A DNA stretch of 30,007 nt from an uncultured Bacilli bacterium (GTDB lineage Bacteria; Bacillota_I; Bacilli_A; RF39; UBA660): the NCBI GenBank assembly GCA_947632625.1, contig CANRPZ010000005.1, forward strand, positions 1 through 30,007, given 5' to 3'. The stretch's first letter is position 1. Each line of letters begins with the position of its first letter. The notes under the pieces were generated by a model, which worked only from the letters and a program-made list of their open reading frames with translations, had not been told where the DNA came from and searched no databases. The position numbers were made by a program, and so were the translations under genes. This document shows, piece by piece, positions 8,469 through 14,664 of the stretch.

Positions 8469-9122
8469 TTATAATATTCTTTTACGAATTGGGCCTTCTT
8501 CTTCGAATGGTTCGAAACATGCCTCTGGGTTATGATAATCAATTTGATTTAACACTTTAAAATAAGGAGTCAATTTATTTTCTTTTACTAAATCATAGCT
8601 ATCCATAGAATATTTATCTAATTTTTTACCTTGTACAATTTGCACCCCATTTTTCCATAGGAAAGATTCTTTCCTTTGGTAGCCAAACAACTCACAATTT
8701 TCATAAGCAAATATTCCATTAAATAAGTTTTGATACATATATATGCATTCTTGACTATTCATTTTTTCAGGAAATCCAAAATAGGCAAGCAAAGTATCAA
8801 TATTTATTCGTTTGTAGACAAAAATATTTCCATTTAATCGATTGAGGTCATAATAATCACATATTGAAGCAAAAGGGATACCACCAATAAACGCAATATC
8901 CTTACAATTTTTTAAAGAGGTCGTAGCATACTTGGGTGTTTCATAAAAAAGGTCATAAAACAACGCTGGATTGGAATTAATATAATTAATTTTAGAATAT
9001 TCAGATAGGGTAAAGAGAATAGATCTATTTTTTTTAATTTTATCTTTTTTACGATTATATAAAGCAACCTTTCCATAATATAGATCTTCTCTACGAATAC
9101 TATCTTTTTTTAAATCTTCCAT
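8469..9122 (-). CDS. Hypothetical protein
   Basis: A soluble 217-residue protein without signal peptide or membrane segment, rich in Tyr, Asn and Lys. I see no known motif. The ATG at 9122 is 5 bases from the ribosome site gaagga; a TTG codon directly before it is less likely. It converges with the Xer gene, 6 bp from that gene's stop codon. The C-terminus (EPFEEEGPIRKRI) is strongly charged. Confidence 0.65.
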   Translation of the reverse strand: MEDLKKDSIRREDLYYGKVALYNRKKDKIKKNRSILFTLSEYSKINYINSNPALFYDLFYETPKYATTSLKNCKDIAFIGGIPFASICDYYDLNRLNGNIFVYKRINIDTLLAYFGFPEKMNSQECIYMYQNLFNGIFAYENCELFGYQRKESFLWKNGVQIVQGKKLDKYSMDSYDLVKENKLTPYFKVLNQIDYHNPEACFEPFEEEGPIRKRIL

Positions 9123-9177
9123 CAAAATCCTTCTTTCATTAAGTTAATATTATAAAAGATTATATCTCTTTTTACAA

Positions 9178-9204
9178 CAAAAAAGTCTAACCAAAAGGCT
9201 AGAC
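9178..9204 (-). terminator. Terminator of the Asn/Ser/Arg-rich mini-gene
   Basis: On the minus strand GTCTAGCC (9204-9197) pairs with GGTTAGAC (9192-9185), with one G-T wobble and a 4-nt loop, followed by a T run down to about 9178. Confidence 0.75.
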
Positions 9205-9258
9205 CTAACTGCACTTATTATTGTACAGAAATTAGAATTTTAAACAAAGTTAAAATTC

Positions 9259-9402
9259 TTAACGGCTTTGTTCGTTTCTACTAGAATTTCTACTATTTCT
9301 AGAATTTTCTTGTCTTTGGTTGTTTTTACTATTATTTTGTTTGTTATTATTTCTAGAATTATTATTAGAATTTCTACTATTACGAGAATTATTTCTTTCC
9401 AT
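9259..9402 (-). CDS. 47-residue Asn/Ser/Arg-rich small protein
   Basis: A short frame with a near-perfect Shine-Dalgarno site (ggaggta, 7 bases before ATG at 9402), a TAA stop at 9259 and its own terminator 55 bp further on. The protein is almost entirely Asn, Ser, Arg, Gln and Lys, built from RNS and NNS-type repeats such as NSRNSRNS at residues 5-12 and again at 33-40. It is basic and certain to be disordered. I do not recognise the family; nucleic-acid or spore-coat-like association is only a guess. The expression signals make it much more credible than a chance frame. Confidence 0.65.
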   Translation of the reverse strand: MERNNSRNSRNSNNNSRNNNKQNNSKNNQRQENSRNSRNSSRNEQSR

Positions 9403-9473
9403 AATTTCTATACCTCCCACTAGTATTATGTACTTATTTAAAAAGTTAATTCATAAATTGTATTGGTGATGAT

Positions 9474-10226
9474 ATGGAAATATTTGGGCCATTGCTAATT
9501 TCTACCATTGCAGGATTATCCACGGTATTTGGAGCTTTTGTAATCTTTTTTAAAATTAAAGAACAACATATTACAAAGTTTATTACGCTTTCTTTAAGTT
9601 TTTCCATTGCTATTATGATTGGAATTAGTATTTCAGAATTAATCCCTGAATCTTTATTTCAACTCATAAATGGAGGAGTAGGGAAGGGAATACTTATCAG
9701 TATTATTTCCTTAATTATTGGTATTTTGTTAATTAAAATGGTTATTGTATTTATTGATAAACAAAAAAAGAATACAACTAGTTTATATAAATTGGGAATT
9801 TTAAGTATGATTGCGCTAATGCTTCATAATTTTCCTGAAGGAATTGCTACATTTTTAAGTGCCTATCAAGATATGGATTTAGGTCTTAAATTAGGAATAG
9901 CCATTATGCTTCATAATATCCCCGAAGGAATTAGTATTGCGGTACCCATATTTTATGCAACCCAAAGCAAAAAAAAGGCTATTCAAAAAGCATTTATTTC
10001 TGGACTTGCAGAACCACTTGGAGCTATTTTAGCCTTTCTCTTATTTAAAAAATTTATTACCAATACTTTTATTAGCATTATTCTTTTATTAGTGGCAGGA
10101 ATTATGATTACAATTTCTATTGAAGAAATTTATCCAGAGATTAAAAAATATAAAGAAAACAAATGGTTTTATATAGGAATATTTATAGGTATTGTCTTAT
10201 TACTAATCAATCATTTTTGTTTTTAG
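9474..10226 (+). CDS. ZIP family metal transporter
   Basis: A 250-residue polytopic membrane protein with about eight hydrophobic helices. The metal-site helices are clear: HNFPEG at 118-123 (helix IV) and HNIPEG at 147-152 (helix V), followed by GLAEPLGA at 177-184. These are the signature of ZupT/ZIP proteins, which carry zinc and sometimes iron or manganese into the cytoplasm. Length fits the bacterial ZIP family (about 250-270). Its stop codon lies in the ribosome site of the next gene, so the two are probably co-transcribed. The exact metal cannot be told. Confidence 0.88.
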   Translation: MEIFGPLLISTIAGLSTVFGAFVIFFKIKEQHITKFITLSLSFSIAIMIGISISELIPESLFQLINGGVGKGILISIISLIIGILLIKMVIVFIDKQKKNTTSLYKLGILSMIALMLHNFPEGIATFLSAYQDMDLGLKLGIAIMLHNIPEGISIAVPIFYATQSKKKAIQKAFISGLAEPLGAILAFLLFKKFITNTFISIILLLVAGIMITISIEEIYPEIKKYKENKWFYIGIFIGIVLLLINHFCF

Positions 10227-10237
10227 GAGGGATTTTT

Positions 10238-10864
10238 TTGAAAAGAGTAGGGGTAGTCTTAAGAGAGTATAAAAGTAGTAGTAATAAAAATTTACTTGCA
10301 ATACGTAATGATGTATTAACTTATCTTCGTAAGTATGATGTAGAAATAATTTGTATTCCAGTAGCATTTAATCAAGATCAAGATACGGAATTTAAACGCA
10401 TTTTAAGCCTTATTAATACCTGTGATGGTATTCTTTTACCTGGAGGAACAAAAGTCCACGAAATTGACCTTAAAATAGCCAAATATTTATATGAACAAGA
10501 TATTCCGACATTTGGTATTTGTTTAGGAATGCAAATTCTTTCTTTAGCATTTCAGGGAACCATAAAGCCAATTGGAAATAAAACACATCAAAGTGATGAA
10601 AGTTACGTTCATAAAATAGAAATAAAGAAAAATAGTAGATTATATGAAATTTTAAAAACAACAAGTTTGATCGTTAATAGTAGACATGATGAACATATTA
10701 CTACTACGAATTTGGATATCGTTGCAACTGCAAGTGATAAAATTATCGAAGCTGTAGAAGATAAACATAAAAAATTTTTTATTGGTGTCGAATGGCATCC
10801 AGAGAGTTTAGAAGAGGATAGCAACTCAAAGAAACTTTTTGATGCTTTTATAGATTCTCTTTGA
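10238..10864 (+). CDS. Class I glutamine amidotransferase-like gamma-glutamyl hydrolase (peptidase C26, PuuD-like)
   Basis: A 208-residue protein when started at TTG 10238, which follows aggagg at the right distance. The frame can be extended 25 codons into the ZIP gene, but that part is a shadow. The nucleophile Cys95 lies in GICLGMQ and the catalytic His187 and Glu189 in EWHPES; an NSRHDEH segment near 147-153 is typical of gamma-glutamyl-GABA hydrolases. The substrate is some gamma-glutamyl amide; polyamine or peptide breakdown is likely but unproven. This is the last chromosomal gene before the left prophage junction. Confidence 0.85.
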   Translation: MKRVGVVLREYKSSSNKNLLAIRNDVLTYLRKYDVEIICIPVAFNQDQDTEFKRILSLINTCDGILLPGGTKVHEIDLKIAKYLYEQDIPTFGICLGMQILSLAFQGTIKPIGNKTHQSDESYVHKIEIKKNSRLYEILKTTSLIVNSRHDEHITTTNLDIVATASDKIIEAVEDKHKKFFIGVEWHPESLEEDSNSKKLFDAFIDSL

Positions 10865-10891
10865 TATATGATCTGTATATCAAAATCTTAA

Positions 10892-10919
10892 AGTTAACAT
10901 AATATATAGTTATTTAATT
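10892..10919 (+). other. attL: left Xer junction of the prophage array
   Basis: Left arm AGTTAACATAA (10892-10902) and centre TATATA (10903-10908) match the dif-like site at the right end of the array. The right arm, GTTATTTAATT (10909-10919), is phage-derived and poorly matches a Xer arm. The 26 bp 10883-10908 are shared by all three junctions, and flanking sequence changes on either side, which fixes the crossover region. Confidence 0.85.
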
Positions 10920-10932
10920 TTTAATTAAATAA
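10910..10932. repeat. Perfect 10-bp inverted repeat beside attL
   Basis: TTATTTAATT at 10910-10919 and its exact complement at 10923-10932 around TTT. It overlaps the phage half of the junction and would fold in single-stranded phage DNA. The same repeat is at 15571-15593 in copy 2. Confidence 0.6.
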
Positions 10933-11001
10933 TAGGTATGCAACAATTAAAAGTAGAATTATAGAAAATATTGCTTCTTTAATTCTATTTTTTGTTTTCA
11001 T
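10921..11001 (-). CDS. 26-residue single-helix peptide downstream of the repressor
   Basis: A tiny frame with ATG at 11001, overlapping the last 17 bases of the repressor gene in another frame. A purine-rich site (aaaaggaaaaag) precedes it. The product has a basic N-terminus (KTKNRIK) and then one hydrophobic helix up to the C-terminus. Its stop falls inside the inverted repeat at the phage end. It would be made with the repressor in the lysogen, so an immunity or superinfection-exclusion role can be imagined. Nothing proves it is expressed. Confidence 0.35.
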   Translation of the reverse strand: MKTKNRIKEAIFSIILLLIVAYLLFN

Positions 11002-11221
11002 TTTCTTTTTCCTTTTCTATAAAAAGTATTTCAATGTTGTTTAATTTGCATATTTCTTGTAAATCAATAAATTTAAAATTGTTTCTTCCACTTTCATTTG
11101 ATTTTGACCAATCTACACTTTTTTTTAAATCTTGTGCTATTTCTTGGTGTGTTTTATTTGAGGCTTGCCTAATAAATTTATAAATATCTTTTGGTTTATA
11201 TTCGGTTCCTTTAATATACAT
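10985..11221 (-). CDS. Phage repressor, XRE-type helix-turn-helix
   Basis: A 78-residue protein transcribed away from all other phage genes. The segment IRQASNKTHQEIAQDLKKS (about residues 17-35) and the following DWSKSNESGRNN resemble a Cro/CI-type helix-turn-helix with recognition helix; a charged Lys/Glu tail ends the protein. Two identical-half-site operators lie in the divergent promoter region 11258-11337, which fits a lysogeny repressor controlling itself and the early phage genes. Its ribosome site is aggtg before the ATG at 11221. Confidence 0.75.
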   Translation of the reverse strand: MYIKGTEYKPKDIYKFIRQASNKTHQEIAQDLKKSVDWSKSNESGRNNFKFIDLQEICKLNNIEILFIEKEKENENKK

Positions 11222-11257
11222 ATTTTTTCACCTATTTATAGAATAATCTACAAAATT

Positions 11258-11285
11258 GTTATATTTTTAAAACGTGTATTGACAA
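11258..11285 (-). promoter_or_regulatory. Repressor promoter, copy 1
   Basis: On the minus strand TTGTCA (11285-11280) and TATAAC (11263-11258) with a 16-bp spacer. The -35 box overlaps operator 1 and the -35 box of the opposing promoter. Confidence 0.5.
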
Positions 11286-11290
11286 TACAC
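11274..11290. promoter_or_regulatory. Operator 1 of the phage repressor
   Basis: A perfect palindrome, GTGTATTGACAATACAC, made of half-sites GTGTAT and ATACAC five bases apart. It covers the -35 boxes of both divergent promoters. Confidence 0.7.
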
Positions 11291-11307
11291 TTTTATTTTG
11301 CTATATT
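11279..11307 (+). promoter_or_regulatory. Early/structural promoter of the phage, copy 1
   Basis: TTGACA at 11279-11284, a 17-bp spacer and TATATT at 11302-11307. It sits between and within the two operators, so repressor binding should block it. Confidence 0.7.
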
Positions 11308-11316
11308 TTAATTATA

Positions 11317-11337
11317 AAGTGTATCTACTATACACTT
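11317..11337. promoter_or_regulatory. Operator 2 of the phage repressor
   Basis: AAGTGTAT at 11317-11324 and ATACACTT at 11330-11337 around CTACT. The core half-sites GTGTAT and ATACAC and the 5-bp gap are the same as in operator 1, 45 bp centre to centre, just downstream of the early transcription start. Confidence 0.7.
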
Positions 11338-11354
11338 ATTAGAAAAGAGGAAAA

Positions 11355-11690
11355 ATGGAAAAAGATTTGAATGTAACAATATTGAATGTGTTACGCTATG
11401 ACGAAAAGGATAGAACAACTGGGGAAAAGACAGGAAAGGAAAAAATAAGAATCGGCTACGTATTGCTAGGAAAAGACGCGGTACAAGAAAGTGAGAAATT
11501 TAAAGGACTTGCGGAAATGTCATATTTCGTAGACTTTAGCGAAGAAATGTGGAGCAAGTTATCAACGAAAATTATTTCACAACCTGCACAATTTATTTTC
11601 GAGTCAGTCCCAAGTATGAGAGATCCATTAAGAACTTATCTTAGACTTAAAACGATAGTTTGTAAAGATGAAACTATTAGTTTGGTATAA
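11355..11690 (+). CDS. First phage gene: candidate ssDNA-binding protein
   Basis: A 111-residue soluble protein with alternating beta-strand-like segments (LNVTILNVLRYD, KIRIGYVLLG, AQFIFESVP), charged and without membrane segment. In filamentous phages the small soluble protein between replication control and coat genes is usually the gene V-type ssDNA-binding protein that coats the virion strand before export. Position, size and composition fit; no diagnostic motif is visible. It is the first gene after the repressor-controlled promoter and has the ribosome site agagg. Confidence 0.5.
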   Translation: MEKDLNVTILNVLRYDEKDRTTGEKTGKEKIRIGYVLLGKDAVQESEKFKGLAEMSYFVDFSEEMWSKLSTKIISQPAQFIFESVPSMRDPLRTYLRLKTIVCKDETISLV

Positions 11691-11928
11691 CATTAACCAC
11701 AATAGTTTTCAAACGATTTATAGACAGAGTTTTAAAAGTCATGAGGTAGGGGAGATAAACAAGTTTAATCATTTGCTTGTTTTGTGTCTAGAGTTTGACC
11801 CACCAAAGCCTAGACTAAATGAAATCACTGCTGACAAACTAGAAAAGTTAGCAAATCGAATAAGGTACGGAAAACGTAAGAAAATTCATGAGTATGAACG
11901 TTCTCCATATCCTTGGTGGAAGAGATAG
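11668..11928 (+). CDS. Small basic phage protein of unknown function
   Basis: An 86-residue protein whose start overlaps the previous gene by 23 bp, suggesting translational coupling. It has no membrane segment and ends in a basic/aromatic tail (GKRKKIHEYERSPYPWWKR). Possible roles are in replication or DNA binding; I do not recognise it. Confidence 0.6.
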   Translation: MKLLVWYNINHNSFQTIYRQSFKSHEVGEINKFNHLLVLCLEFDPPKPRLNEITADKLEKLANRIRYGKRKKIHEYERSPYPWWKR

Positions 11929-11971
11929 TTCTATAAGGTTAAATACCTTTTAGATAGATAGGAGATTTTTT

Positions 11972-12163
11972 ATGGAAGGAGTTGCCAAGACTGGTATGGA
12001 AGGAATTGTTTCCCAATTAACTACTGGTGTTACTGCTGACGGACTTTTCGGAACTGTATCCCAAATTTTTCCGTTCATTATCATTATGATCGGTTTTGCA
12101 TTTGGTTATAGAGTTTTGCGAAAAGTTGTTAAAGGCGCTAGTAAAGGAAAAGCCACTGCGTAG
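11972..12163 (+). CDS. Major coat protein (pVIII-like)
   Basis: A 63-residue protein with the layout of inovirus major capsid proteins: an amphipathic N-terminal half (residues 1-27) with Glu2, Glu10 and Asp23, one membrane helix at about 30-48 (IFPFIIIMIGFAFGY), and a basic C-terminus (RKVVKGASKGK) that would line the DNA inside the filament. No separate signal peptide is seen, so it would insert directly in the host membrane. The ribosome site is strong (ataggaga) and a terminator follows at once, which fits very high expression compared with downstream genes. Confidence 0.82.
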   Translation: MEGVAKTGMEGIVSQLTTGVTADGLFGTVSQIFPFIIIMIGFAFGYRVLRKVVKGASKGKATA

Positions 12164-12173
12164 TGGTTTTTTT
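12151..12173 (+). terminator. Terminator directly after the coat gene, copy 1
   Basis: CCACT at 12153-12157 pairs with AGTGG at 12162-12166 around GCGT and continues as A/T and G-T pairs; seven T follow. The stop codon lies inside the stem. Read-through would be needed to express the minor coat genes. Confidence 0.75.
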
Positions 12174-12193
12174 CTTTAGAAAGGAAGATATTT

Positions 12194-12307
12194 ATGTTTG
12201 AAATAGCATTACAATTTTTAGAACAATTGATTACGTTAATAGTACCTATGATATCACTTTATATATTATTTGATTTTATAGGTATGTTAATTTTTGATAG
12301 GAGGTAA
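12194..12307 (+). CDS. 37-residue single-helix phage protein (pVII/pIX-like candidate)
   Basis: A mini-gene with ribosome site aaaggaag and ATG at 12194; its last two codons, AGG AGG, serve as the ribosome site for the next gene, a tight arrangement that argues it is real. The product is a 37-residue hydrophobic peptide with acidic residues at 3 and 10 and a basic end (DRR). Filamentous phages carry tiny membrane proteins such as pVII and pIX at the filament tip; size and place fit, with no sequence match I can claim. Confidence 0.65.
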   Translation: MFEIALQFLEQLITLIVPMISLYILFDFIGMLIFDRR

Positions 12308-12310
12308 TTT

Positions 12311-12655
12311 ATGATTTATGTACCAGATTTATCCTATGCCTGTTATGTGGTACAAGATAGTGACACCATACGGGCTTATAAAATCAAGCCCTACAATCCA
12401 GGGTATAACAATAGTATTAATATTGACTATCGCGACTATTATATTAAATCAAACTACATTTATAAGGACGGCACGCAACAATTTGGTTCTTATTCGCAAT
12501 TGCCTATTTGTCTTTCTACTGATTATCTTACTGATAGTTTTTATTATAGGAACGATTTCGATAGCATTTTAATTATTTTTTTAATTATGAGTATTTTTTG
12601 TTTTTATATACCAATTAGAATTTTTAGTAAATTATTTAAAAGAGGTGCACTATGA
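12311..12655 (+). CDS. Phage membrane protein, possible minor coat protein
   Basis: A 114-residue protein. Residues 1-80 are Tyr- and Asp-rich and polar, about 86-105 form one membrane helix (SILIIFLIMSIFCFYIPI), and the C-terminus is basic (KLFKRGAL). An optimal ribosome site (ggaggta) precedes the ATG, and the stop overlaps the next start as ATGA. An overlapping frame from 12318 is a shadow. The N-terminal part has no signal peptide, so topology is unclear. Confidence 0.65.
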   Translation: MIYVPDLSYACYVVQDSDTIRAYKIKPYNPGYNNSINIDYRDYYIKSNYIYKDGTQQFGSYSQLPICLSTDYLTDSFYYRNDFDSILIIFLIMSIFCFYIPIRIFSKLFKRGAL

Positions 12656-13671
12656 AAAAGTATCTAATTTTCTTAATTTCTATATTTTTATTTTTAGATC
12701 ATGTTTCTGCTGCTTCTGTTCTTCAGTATAATTTTAATATACCTGGGAATTCTGCTTTTTTTGTAAATGGTGGTAATAGTTCTGCACCAACGATTAATAA
12801 AACTACTCTTGTACATAGTTCTTTTTATCGTACAGATCTTTATTTTCAAATGTCAGGTGTATCTAATCTTTATTTTTATGATGTTTCTTTACCTTCGAAT
12901 TATCAAGATTATAAAGGTTTTTCGTTGAGTGTTTTTACTACATCTGGTGGTATAGTTGCTAATGCTTTGTTTTTATATGATCTTGGAATCGAGTGTATTG
13001 CCAATGCTCCTTCAATAACTACTAAACCTGGTGGCGGAGAAGGTGTAAACAACTTGACTGATACAGAAATTAGTGTTACTACTTTTTATTGTCCTATAGA
13101 AAATATCGATTTGCGTCCTAGTAGTGCCTTTAGATTTAGCTTTAGTGGAAATACTACTGTTCCAAGTACTAATATTCATTTTTATTTTTTTGATTATATG
13201 AGTTTTTATCCTAAAGGTACCACTGATAGTGATATAGCTTCTGCAATACAGCAACAAACTAATGAAATTACACAACAACAACAAGAGACGAATAAACAGC
13301 TTGGAGATCTAAACGATAATTTAACGAATAGTGACACAAGTGATGCGAGTAGTAGTGCAAACGAGTTCTTTAGTGGCTTTGAAAGTGACGATTTTGGGCT
13401 TTCGAGCATTATAACAGCACCTTTAAACTTAATAAAAAGCATAACGTCGTCTACATGTACGCCTATTGGTTTTAAAGCACCATTTGTTGATCAACAGATT
13501 ACTTTGCCGTGTATGGGAAATATTTATAAAAAGTATTTTGGATCTTTTTTAACTCTTTATCAAACCATAACCTTTGGAATAGTTGCTTATTGGGTATCTG
13601 TTAATATTTTCTTTATGGTAAAAGGTTTTAAAGATCCTGATAGTGACAGAATTGAGGTGCTTGACTTGTGA
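12652..13671 (+). CDS. Adsorption / minor coat protein (pIII-like)
   Basis: A 339-residue protein with a cleavable signal peptide (residues 1-20, ending HVSA), a Ser/Thr/Asn- and aromatic-rich extracellular part, a Gln-rich probable coiled coil near 200-222 (QQQTNEITQQQQET), a Cys-containing segment near 265-290, and a C-terminal membrane helix about 300-323 with a short charged tail. Secreted, multi-domain and held by a C-terminal anchor is the design of inovirus pIII, which sits at the virion tip, binds the host and releases the particle. Receptor unknown. Confidence 0.75.
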   Translation: MKKYLIFLISIFLFLDHVSAASVLQYNFNIPGNSAFFVNGGNSSAPTINKTTLVHSSFYRTDLYFQMSGVSNLYFYDVSLPSNYQDYKGFSLSVFTTSGGIVANALFLYDLGIECIANAPSITTKPGGGEGVNNLTDTEISVTTFYCPIENIDLRPSSAFRFSFSGNTTVPSTNIHFYFFDYMSFYPKGTTDSDIASAIQQQTNEITQQQQETNKQLGDLNDNLTNSDTSDASSSANEFFSGFESDDFGLSSIITAPLNLIKSITSSTCTPIGFKAPFVDQQITLPCMGNIYKKYFGSFLTLYQTITFGIVAYWVSVNIFFMVKGFKDPDSDRIEVLDL

Positions 13672-13967
13672 TAAATGCACTTTTAAAAGGAATTATGTCT
13701 TTGATTATTGGTTTAGTATCAACTTTATTAAAACCAATAGATCTATTAATTTTACAATTTTTACCTGATTTATCAAATGGCTTAACGGCTGTTGGAAATC
13801 TTTTAAATTTTGCTAGTCAATATATTGGCTTTGCCGTTTCATTGACTGGTTTATCAAACGAAACTTTATCTTTAATTGTTCTTTATTTTACTTTTAAATT
13901 AACAGTTCCATTATTGATAAGTACAATTAAGACTGCTATAAAATGGTACGATAAATTGAAACCATAG
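13668..13967 (+). CDS. Minor coat protein (pVI-like), multi-helix membrane protein
   Basis: A 99-residue hydrophobic protein with two or three membrane helices (about 3-30, 50-62 and 66-88) and a basic C-terminus. It starts at GTG 13668, overlapping the stop of the pIII-like gene by 4 bp; gaggtg serves as ribosome site. The place between pIII-like and Zot genes and the size match pVI of Ff phages, which anchors pIII at the tip. Its stop lies in a strong hairpin. Confidence 0.7.
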   Translation: MINALLKGIMSLIIGLVSTLLKPIDLLILQFLPDLSNGLTAVGNLLNFASQYIGFAVSLTGLSNETLSLIVLYFTFKLTVPLLISTIKTAIKWYDKLKP

Positions 13968-14002
13968 TTTTTGTGTCCGCATATCGCGGACAAAAACTAT
14001 GG
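13962..14002 (+). other. Long hairpin between the pVI-like and Zot genes, copy 1
   Basis: The arm starting CCATAGTTTTTG at 13962 and ending TCCGC at 13980 pairs with GCGGA at 13986 through CTATGG at 14002: 17 pairs with a 2-base bulge and the loop ATATC. It contains the stop codon of the upstream gene. No long T run follows, so it is not a standard terminator. It could protect or process mRNA, lower Zot expression, or act as a packaging signal in ssDNA. Confidence 0.6.
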
Positions 14003-14019
14003 AAATAGAAAGGAAAATT

Positions 14020-14664
14020 ATGTTTAAAATATTAATTATTATTTTTATTGTTGCTATTATTTATTCAATGCGTAATGTAAAAATTAAATGGAAAACCTTT
14101 TTTAGAAAAGGTTTTAGACCGAATAGAGGACAATTTGGTGTTTACTGCTATTGTGGTAAGCAGGGTAGTGGTAAGACTTATTCTGTAGTCGAATTTCTAC
14201 GTTCTCATAAAAATATGAAGATTTTTGCTAATGTTTCAAGTATTAAAGGTGTTGATTATACATATTTTAGTGGTTTTGATAATTTATTAAAATTACAAGA
14301 TCAACATGATTGCATTATATTTTATGACGAAATTTTTACTGCTCTAACTAAATCTAGCAAGATTAATTCCGATGTTTTGAGTTTCTTATCTCAAATGAGA
14401 AAAAGAAGAATCATTTTTTTAACAACAGCACAAGAGTGGCTAGAAATAAATATAACATTAAGAAGATATTGTCGATATCAAATCGATTGCTCAATGAGAA
14501 CTATTTTTTGTGGTTGGCTAATAAAAAAGATGTATGATGCTGAACAAATGAAATGGAGCAATGAAGAAAATGAATATATTGCACCACTTGTTGAGACTAC
14601 TATATCTAAATGTAATTTAGTGGTTGCAAATAGTTACGATACGTTTGAACAAATACAGACGTAA
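14020..14664 (+). CDS. Zot/pI-like morphogenesis ATPase
   Basis: A 214-residue protein. An N-terminal membrane helix (residues 2-16) is followed by a P-loop ATPase domain: Walker A GKQGSGKT at 46-53, Walker B IIFYDEI at 99-105, and a later FLTTAQEW segment. Zot-domain proteins (pI in Ff) drive assembly and export of filamentous phage through the host membrane. This copy is shorter than pI (about 350 residues) and has the helix at the N-terminus, without the long C-terminal periplasmic part, which would not be needed without an outer membrane. ATG 14020, preceded by aaagga, is preferred over the ATG seven codons upstream. Confidence 0.85.
   Translation: MFKILIIIFIVAIIYSMRNVKIKWKTFFRKGFRPNRGQFGVYCYCGKQGSGKTYSVVEFLRSHKNMKIFANVSSIKGVDYTYFSGFDNLLKLQDQHDCIIFYDEIFTALTKSSKINSDVLSFLSQMRKRRIIFLTTAQEWLEINITLRRYCRYQIDCSMRTIFCGWLIKKMYDAEQMKWSNEENEYIAPLVETTISKCNLVVANSYDTFEQIQT

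Noticed and set aside
9185..9204. Possible tRNA or small RNA near 9180-9240
   Set aside because: The only strong fold is the terminator of the mini-gene; there is no cloverleaf and no TTCGANNC-type arm.
10992..11183. Plus-strand frame over the repressor gene (also 15653-15844)
   Set aside because: It is antisense to the repressor, with a Phe/Ser-rich composition expected of a complement of Lys/Glu codons and no ribosome site.
12318..12572. 84-residue frame overlapping the 114-residue phage protein (also 16979-17233)
   Set aside because: It starts 7 bp later without its own ribosome site, while the 12311 frame has ggaggta in place and an ATGA overlap with the next gene.
13012..13442. Minus-strand frames of 90 and 78 residues in the pIII-like gene (also in copy 2)
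   Set aside because: Antisense to a gene with signal peptide and anchor; no start signals and biased shadow composition.
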